Shown here in pieces: positions 15,388 through 19,903 of a DNA stretch of 19,903 nt. How positions within the stretch are numbered: position 1 is the stretch's first letter; each line of letters opens with the position of its first letter. A program made the position numbers and the translations under genes. The stretch is from a bacterium (GTDB lineage Bacteria; Fidelibacterota; UBA2242): the NCBI GenBank assembly GCA_018895675.1, contig JAHIOG010000365.1:1-19903 (forward strand), read 5' to 3'. The notes below the pieces were generated by a model. That model saw only the letters and a list, made by a program, of their open reading frames with translations. It ran no database searches and was not told the DNA's origin.

Positions 15388-16836
15388 TTATCTAAAGGGC
15401 AGCAGAACCTTTAATGATGCGAGTTCTTCTTTCTTGAAGAATCCCAGCAAGCGCAGGATTATCGGCAAGAGCACAACAATCATGATTCGTATAACAATTG
15501 ATAAATCAAGGCTATAACTGATAAAACCAGCGGTCAGAGATACAATGAATAAGAGAATTATCCGCTTGTACTCATACGGCACTTTAAACAATCGTTGGGA
15601 TACCGTAAGGGTTGAAACTGCAAGAACGATATATCCGATTGCAGAAGATATAGCTGAACCGACCAGTCCCAATATTGGAATTAGCAGAAAGTTAAATAGA
15701 ATGTTCGCTCCGGCTGCAACGAGAGTAATATATGCTAAATAGCGGGTCTTTTTTTCAAAATAGATACCCGGTAAAAACACCTGGTTAATCCCAAAGAAAA
15801 CATATCCGAGCAGAACAAAGGGCACCATAGATTCACAACCCTGAAATTCAGGACCGATCAGATAAACACTGCCCACCTGGAAGTTAATGATTTCGTGCAT
15901 GAAGACCGTTAACACAACCCAGAAACTGAGAGCCACCAGCACAAAATAGGTCAAGACTCTCGAAAAAAGCGCTCTGGACGATTCCCTTTTTCCGGCTTTT
16001 ATAAAGAATGGTTGCCAGGCATAGTAAAATGCGGTTGAGATCAGCAGCATAAAAATACCCAGTTTATAACCGGCGCTGAATATTCCCACTGCATCGAGTC
16101 CCATAAAGTGCTGAACAATATAGCGGTTCAGCATTTCCATGGCAGCTGTCGCCAATCCAACCGGAACGAAGGGCAAACCAAAAAGCATCAGGTCTTTGGC
16201 AACATTCCCGGAAATTGTGATTTTGACCTTTGAAACAACGATGGCAAACAGAATCGCAGCGGTCAGGCAGGATGCGATGACATTGCTCTGGAAAATACCG
16301 ATAATTCCGGTTTTGAGAAATACGACGAAGTATATATTCAATGCGAGCGTCACAATCACATTGATCAGGCGGACACCCATAAAGAGCATTGGTTTTTCTT
16401 CCAGTCGCAGCAAGGCAAAAGGCACTCGTCCGATACAGTCGAAAAACAGGATTGCCGCTGCGAACTTTATTAATATTGCATAATCAACGGAAGGCAGCAG
16501 CAGCTGGCTTAATGGTTTGTTCAGAACAAAGATAATTCCACTGAATAAAAGGCTGCTTCCCAGCGCCATCCAGATGGCTGTAGACAGCACCCTGGTTTTT
16601 TGCGTTGGATCAGGATCTTCACCGTAATGCCGCATTAAAGCCGAGTCCAGACCATAATTGTAAATATGATTCATGAAGGCGGTAAAAACAAAAACCAGCA
16701 CCGCCAATCCATAATCTGCCGGAGATAGTACATTTGTATAAACCGGTAGAAGCAGAAAAGTGACAAGGCGGGTCATAATGGTTCCGAACCCGTAAACCAG
16801 TGTTTGTTTTGTCAGTGATCGAATGGATGTAGTCAT
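15388..16836 (-). CDS. Wzx-type oligosaccharide flippase (MOP superfamily)
   Basis: This 482-residue integral membrane protein has about 12-14 hydrophobic segments spread over its whole length. The N-terminal pattern LTKQTLVYGFGTIMTRLVTF and LLPVYTNVLSPADYGLAVLV is typical of polysaccharide-biosynthesis flippases, as are FGLPFVPVGLATAAMEMLNR and VGIFSAGYKLGIFML mid-protein. It would move an undecaprenyl-linked oligosaccharide from the cytoplasmic to the periplasmic side of the inner membrane. It heads a tight run of five genes with four glycosyltransferases, which supports this role. Lipid-linked unit length and chemistry cannot be told. The start has no clear Shine-Dalgarno. The preceding gene stops 49 bases upstream. 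Confidence 0.9.
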   Translation of the reverse strand: MTTSIRSLTKQTLVYGFGTIMTRLVTFLLLPVYTNVLSPADYGLAVLVFVFTAFMNHIYNYGLDSALMRHYGEDPDPTQKTRVLSTAIWMALGSSLLFSGIIFVLNKPLSQLLLPSVDYAILIKFAAAILFFDCIGRVPFALLRLEEKPMLFMGVRLINVIVTLALNIYFVVFLKTGIIGIFQSNVIASCLTAAILFAIVVSKVKITISGNVAKDLMLFGLPFVPVGLATAAMEMLNRYIVQHFMGLDAVGIFSAGYKLGIFMLLISTAFYYAWQPFFIKAGKRESSRALFSRVLTYFVLVALSFWVVLTVFMHEIINFQVGSVYLIGPEFQGCESMVPFVLLGYVFFGINQVFLPGIYFEKKTRYLAYITLVAAGANILFNFLLIPILGLVGSAISSAIGYIVLAVSTLTVSQRLFKVPYEYKRIILLFIVSLTAGFISYSLDLSIVIRIMIVVLLPIILRLLGFFKKEELASLKVLLPFR

Positions 16837-16885
16837 TGTTGGTATTAATTCTGTGTTCGTAAATACTTAAATAAAAGCCAATACA

Positions 16886-17851
16886 TTATAAGTCCAGATA
16901 AAGAGTGTCACGTAGAATGCCGCTTGAACCAAAGCCCTCTTTAAAACGCGCTAAACCAAGATTAGGATCCATATTGACTGTGAAAATTCCGAAATCAAGA
17001 TATCGGAAGCTTTTATTGATACACCGATTAATTATTTCGTAAAAAAGAATGTTAACTCCACGATACTGCTGCCGATCTTCATTGTGACTGATGTAAAACG
17101 CCAGTGAAACATTCCGGTTGCAGTCGAATATTACCACACCAGCAATCATTTCATCTTCAATAAATGCTCCGTACAGAAATATTTTATTGGGGAAAAGATT
17201 CTTCAGCCGAATCAGCTCTTCAAGGGTATGGGTGGGTTGTACATTATGTCGGATTTTAAGATTCTTTTTTAAAATTTTATAGAAGCTCTCATAATCATCT
17301 GACTCTCTAATGTCAACCCCTAGCTTCATTGCCCGTCGAAATGCAGTACGGTTTGTCTGTTTGAATTTCAAGACATTTTGTTTAATATCATCTTCCAGAT
17401 ATATCACGCTGGAAACTTCCCGCTTAAGATATTGAAATCCATGTTTGATCAATGCGAAATCCATGTAGTTGGATAGCCGATGGTTGTAAATAATCGGGGG
17501 TAGTGTAATAACAATTCGCTGTATCTGCTGTTTTTGAGAGTGATTGATCAACATGTCTACGAGCTTATAAGCGTCTGATATACTCAGCCCCTCACGATGC
17601 ACAAATCCCCCATAGCTGGCCCCACGGTGAGATTGGACGGTCAGCATATCGTTCCAAACCCCTTTTACGGCGGGAAAAACGGCAAAAATATCCTCGCCCT
17701 TTTTAGTGAAGAATAAAGACGCATCTTCGAATCGGTCTTCAGGATGATAGGACAGAAACCGGCGAGAATGGAATATCGTTCCATTAACACTTTCCCATAC
17801 AAAACGATCCCATTGTTCCTGCTTGTCTGCTGTGTAACGATATATATTCAC
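16886..17851 (-). CDS. FemAB/GNAT-like acyltransferase of a polysaccharide cluster
   Basis: The protein is 321 residues from the GTG at 17851. An open frame also runs up to a TTG at 17908. I prefer GTG because AAAGGAG (17868-17862) lies 10 bases before it, and the family usually begins near VNIYRYTADKQEQWDRFV. Conserved-looking blocks are NGTIFHSRRFLSYHPEDRFED, FAVFPAVKG, SHRGASYGGFV, and a second GNAT-like half with RRAMKLGVDIRESDDYESFY, LYGAFIEDEMIAGVVIFD, SLAFYISHNEDRQ and YLDFGIFTVNMDPNLGLARF. Relatives of the FemAB/Acetyltransf_6 fold transfer acyl or aminoacyl groups; here a sugar acceptor is likely from the neighbours. It is probably the first gene of the cluster and faces a divergent regulatory region. 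Its substrate is not known. Confidence 0.8.
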   Translation of the reverse strand: MNIYRYTADKQEQWDRFVWESVNGTIFHSRRFLSYHPEDRFEDASLFFTKKGEDIFAVFPAVKGVWNDMLTVQSHRGASYGGFVHREGLSISDAYKLVDMLINHSQKQQIQRIVITLPPIIYNHRLSNYMDFALIKHGFQYLKREVSSVIYLEDDIKQNVLKFKQTNRTAFRRAMKLGVDIRESDDYESFYKILKKNLKIRHNVQPTHTLEELIRLKNLFPNKIFLYGAFIEDEMIAGVVIFDCNRNVSLAFYISHNEDRQQYRGVNILFYEIINRCINKSFRYLDFGIFTVNMDPNLGLARFKEGFGSSGILRDTLYLDL

Positions 17852-17903
17852 TAAGATACAACTCCTTTTATTGCTGCTGAAATTAGTGTTTATGTCCAAT
17901 AAA

Positions 17904-17980
17904 TGCAACTACGCAGAAATGTTGCAACACTATATTTTATTTTTTAAAGTATGTTGTGAAAAACAGTTTTCATATGAAAA
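17904..17980. promoter_or_regulatory. Operator-like palindromes in the divergent intergenic region
   Basis: The region between two divergent genes holds a perfect 14-base palindrome TTTTCATATGAAAA (17967-17980), an 8-base palindrome GTTGCAAC (17921-17928) and two further TGCAAC words (17904-17909 and 17985-17990). The last TGCAAC overlaps the -35 box of the + strand promoter, so a bound protein could block or assist polymerase. The regulator is not identified, and AT-rich palindromes can occur by chance. Confidence 0.4.
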
Positions 17981-17983
17981 GTC

Positions 17984-18013
17984 TTGCAACTAAAAAAAAC
18001 ATACAGTTATATT
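17984..18013 (+). promoter_or_regulatory. Candidate promoter of the beta-propeller lipoprotein gene
   Basis: TTGCAA (17984-17989) and TATATT (18008-18013) are 18 bases apart, or TTATAT (18007-18012) at 17. Transcription would begin near 18020, leaving a leader of about 120 bases that contains two adjacent hairpins. No better promoter was seen closer to the gene. Confidence 0.5.
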
Positions 18014-18091
18014 TGAACAGAGAATAGAGTAAAGCAAAATGACAGCAATCTCTGACGACATTTATTATAATTATCTTTCTAAAGATTTAAA

Positions 18092-18125
18092 CGGCAAATT
18101 TCTTTGCCGGTTGATTGTATCAACC
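18092..18125 (+). promoter_or_regulatory. Two back-to-back hairpins just before the ribosome binding site
   Basis: CGGCAAA (18092-18098) pairs with TTTGCCG (18103-18109) around TTTC. GGTTGAT (18109-18115) pairs perfectly with ATCAACC (18119-18125) around TGT. The two share only base 18109. The ribosome binding site AAAGGAAGGTG begins three bases later. No U-run follows, so the hairpins are not a terminator; RNA protection, translation control or DNA-level binding are all possible. Confidence 0.5.
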
Positions 18126-18140
18126 TGAAAGGAAGGTGAC

Positions 18141-19394
18141 ATGAAAAGACCAATTTTAATCTTCATTTGCCTGATCGGATTAGTCTGGCCGGGCTGTGAA
18201 AAGAATCCGGCTCATTCAAATAACAATTCCTATAAACAGAAGCAGATAGACTGGCCTTCTCTGGCGGATAGTCCCTGGCCGATGTGGGGACACGATCCGC
18301 AATGGACATATCGAAGTCAGTATGTTGGCCCAAGTGGTTGTGACACCCTCCATGTTTACCGTCATACCAGCGGTATAATGTGGGAGTCCGGTTTACTGAT
18401 CGGGATGGATGACAACGTTTATTATACTACTTCATGGGATACGGCTTTTAATAGTTCATTAGGTAAAAAAACAGGGGTGATCACAAAATTGGACTCCGAA
18501 TATCAGATTATCTGGCAAATGGCTGTCTCGTATGAGTCAATTTATGAAAGCGGCAACTCAATCTCTGTTGTACCTGTTTTATCAACAAATGGTGTTTTTG
18601 TATTTGGATCTGATCGCTCACTTACCAGAATAGCAAAAAACGGTAGTATAGAAAATCGAATTATTATTAACCAAAACTGTCCGAAGTGGGCTTTACAGAT
18701 CGACAAGGAAGGAAATCTGTTTTGGGCAAATAACGGGGCGTCATCTTATACCGCAGATGGTGAGCTTCGCTGGGAAAACCTAGAAAGAAGCTTTACTTTC
18801 ATAGGTCCATTTTCTCCTCAAGGAGATCAGATATATATAAGTTCACGGGACTCTCTCTTTGCGCTGGGTGCCAACAACGGTAACATATTATGGAGCCGGT
18901 ACGGTAAGGGTTCTATATCAGTTAATTGTGACGGTAAAATTTACACCTTGACAGACAGTACATTGCTTGCACTAGAATCCGATGGAAGTCTTGATTGGGA
19001 AATTTCGCTTCTTGTAAATGACGCTCAATATTTTTCCGGAAGCACAAATATAGCGATTGGGCCGGAAGGAAATCTCTATTTTGATATATCCAAACCTTAT
19101 TCAGATGATTCGCCGTTGATAATTTCAGTGAGTCCAAAAGGTAATATACGCTGGGTATATCAACCTGGAGTATCAATCAATGCCTGGATAATAGCCGATG
19201 CAGCTGGTAATATTTATACATATTTGACCGATGGTAGGATTTTTAGCCTTGATTCTAATGGCCTCCTTCGCTGGAGCACACAGATATTTAATGATTACGT
19301 TGGGGAACTGCAAATTGCAATCAACTCCCAGGGAAAACTAATAATCTCAGCAGTGCGAAGTCAGGAGCTTCAGGGTATTATTGAGATATATTAA
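18141..19394 (+). CDS. PQQ-type beta-propeller lipoprotein
   Basis: This 417-residue protein has a lipoprotein-type signal peptide: MKRPILIFICLIGLVWPG then C19, followed by EKNP. The lipobox WPGC is not canonical but suits the relaxed rule of this group. The mature protein opens with DSPWPMWGHDPQWTYRSQYV, familiar from PQQ-like propellers, and continues as repeated blades such as GNLFWANNGASSYTADGELRW, DSLFALGANNGNILW, DSTLLALESDGSLDW, and GRIFSLDSNGLLRW. Such domains act as protein-binding scaffolds and need not bind PQQ. It has no T9SS tail and should be lipid-anchored in the envelope. Strong ribosome binding sequence AAAGGAAGGTG precedes the ATG. A secreted protein gene begins 13 bases after its stop codon, suggesting an operon. 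Confidence 0.85.
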   Translation: MKRPILIFICLIGLVWPGCEKNPAHSNNNSYKQKQIDWPSLADSPWPMWGHDPQWTYRSQYVGPSGCDTLHVYRHTSGIMWESGLLIGMDDNVYYTTSWDTAFNSSLGKKTGVITKLDSEYQIIWQMAVSYESIYESGNSISVVPVLSTNGVFVFGSDRSLTRIAKNGSIENRIIINQNCPKWALQIDKEGNLFWANNGASSYTADGELRWENLERSFTFIGPFSPQGDQIYISSRDSLFALGANNGNILWSRYGKGSISVNCDGKIYTLTDSTLLALESDGSLDWEISLLVNDAQYFSGSTNIAIGPEGNLYFDISKPYSDDSPLIISVSPKGNIRWVYQPGVSINAWIIADAAGNIYTYLTDGRIFSLDSNGLLRWSTQIFNDYVGELQIAINSQGKLIISAVRSQELQGIIEIY

Positions 19395-19407
19395 TTTGGA
19401 GGGATAA

Positions 19408-19903
19408 ATGAGAAAGATATCATTCGTTTTGAGTATATGTTTAATAATTATTGGATTTTACAGAGTATCGACAAAGATTTATGCTATAGATCCAACAACT
19501 TACCGTCATGAATTATATATCATAACTTCTAACGGTAGTGGTGAAGACACATGGTATAATGAAGCTCAATCAGTTGTTTATGAAAGCCGAGAATTCGAAT
19601 CAATTCCTCAATACGGTGTAACCCATGAATATGATAGTGGAACTTTAACAGTACCTGGAAACCAAGTTTTTCTAGATTATAAATATGGTTACGATTGGAA
19701 TGGAGTTGTTGATCCTCAAGGAGTTTATGAGTATATTGGACATGGATTTTATAAAATACGACTCGAGCGTTCGGGTAATGATCCTTATTTTTATTTTGAT
19801 TTTCGAGATGCGGATATTTCTGTTCCAGAAAGTAGCACACCTGATCTATGGATTTATTATGATTACAATTATCAAAACAAATTTGTAATATATAGAAAGT
19901 CGG
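19408..19903 (+). CDS. Secreted tyrosine-rich protein of unknown function, cut by the window end
   Basis: An ATG at 19408 with GGAGG 6 bases upstream opens a frame of 165 codons that is still open at the last base, so the C-terminus is missing. Residues 1-26 form a signal peptide (MRKISFVLSICLIIIGFYRV, then STKIYA). The visible mature part is rich in tyrosine and aspartate (for example YDYNYQNK and YFYFDFRDAD) and looks beta-strand rich. I recognise no family. The close spacing to the propeller lipoprotein suggests co-transcription and an envelope role. A T9SS tail further on is possible but cannot be seen. Confidence 0.75.
   Translation, partial: MRKISFVLSICLIIIGFYRVSTKIYAIDPTTYRHELYIITSNGSGEDTWYNEAQSVVYESREFESIPQYGVTHEYDSGTLTVPGNQVFLDYKYGYDWNGVVDPQGVYEYIGHGFYKIRLERSGNDPYFYFDFRDADISVPESSTPDLWIYYDYNYQNKFVIYRKS

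Noticed and set aside
12111..17851. Plus-strand open frames inside the polysaccharide cluster (for example 13047-13328, 16139-16483)
   Set aside because: All are antisense to genes with recognisable family motifs and none shows a domain or ribosome binding site.
1..19903. tRNA, rRNA or known riboswitch
   Set aside because: No tRNA cloverleaf, rRNA core or familiar riboswitch consensus was seen by eye; a covariance-model scan would be the decisive test.

Overview
The window reads as chromosomal DNA of moderate G+C content from a bacterium of the FCB superphylum, in the broad neighbourhood of Calditrichota, KSB1, Marinimicrobia or Ignavibacteria. The main evidence is the minus-strand protein at 8867-10728. 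It joins GLUG repeats, a fibronectin-III-like domain and a type IX secretion (T9SS) C-terminal tail that starts YPNYPNPFNP and ends KMVFIR. Remnants of two more such tails lie beside it. Shine-Dalgarno sequences are clear for some genes (571, 18141, 19408) and absent for others. Phylum-level placement is inference.

Left part (1-7734, genes on +). A bidirectional terminator (72-102) is followed by about 390 bases with no recognised gene. Next is a compact transcription unit for a 75-residue basic protein made of two copies of a 25-residue module; it has a TTGACA-17-TAACAT promoter, a strong ribosome binding site and a terminator. Then come a 1129-residue CPBP (CAAX-protease/Abi) membrane protein built as an internal duplication with only one catalytic half, a GAF/HD-GYP phosphodiesterase-type signalling protein, and an RlmD-type 23S rRNA uracil-5 methyltransferase with a terminator behind it.

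Middle (7735-11150). This is a repeat-rich accessory patch. It holds a hicB-hicA toxin-antitoxin pair, two decayed T9SS tails, two diverged short elements bounded by inverted repeats, and hairpins with a paired (compensatory) substitution. The T9SS/GLUG gene is split into two open frames by one missing base at a GC-rich palindrome. A perfect consensus promoter (TTGACA-17-TATAAT) points at this gene from about 390 bases upstream, with its -35 box overlapping the stop codon of the next gene.

Right part (11146-17851, all on -). This is a surface-polysaccharide cluster. In transcription order it encodes a FemAB/GNAT-like acyltransferase, a Wzx-type flippase, three GT-B glycosyltransferases and a GT-A family 2 glycosyltransferase. 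The last five genes overlap or are separated by a few bases and probably form one operon that builds and exports a lipid-linked glycan. No polymerase, initiating phosphosugar transferase or nucleotide-sugar gene lies in the window.

Far right (17852-19903). A divergent regulatory region carries a 14-bp palindrome, TGCAAC repeats, a promoter and two back-to-back hairpins. It leads to a PQQ-type beta-propeller lipoprotein and then a secreted, tyrosine-rich protein that runs off the window end.

The most unusual items are the two-module small protein, the duplicated CPBP protein with a dead second half, and the cluster of decayed T9SS tails with inverted-repeat elements around hicBA. No clearly new multi-gene system was identified.
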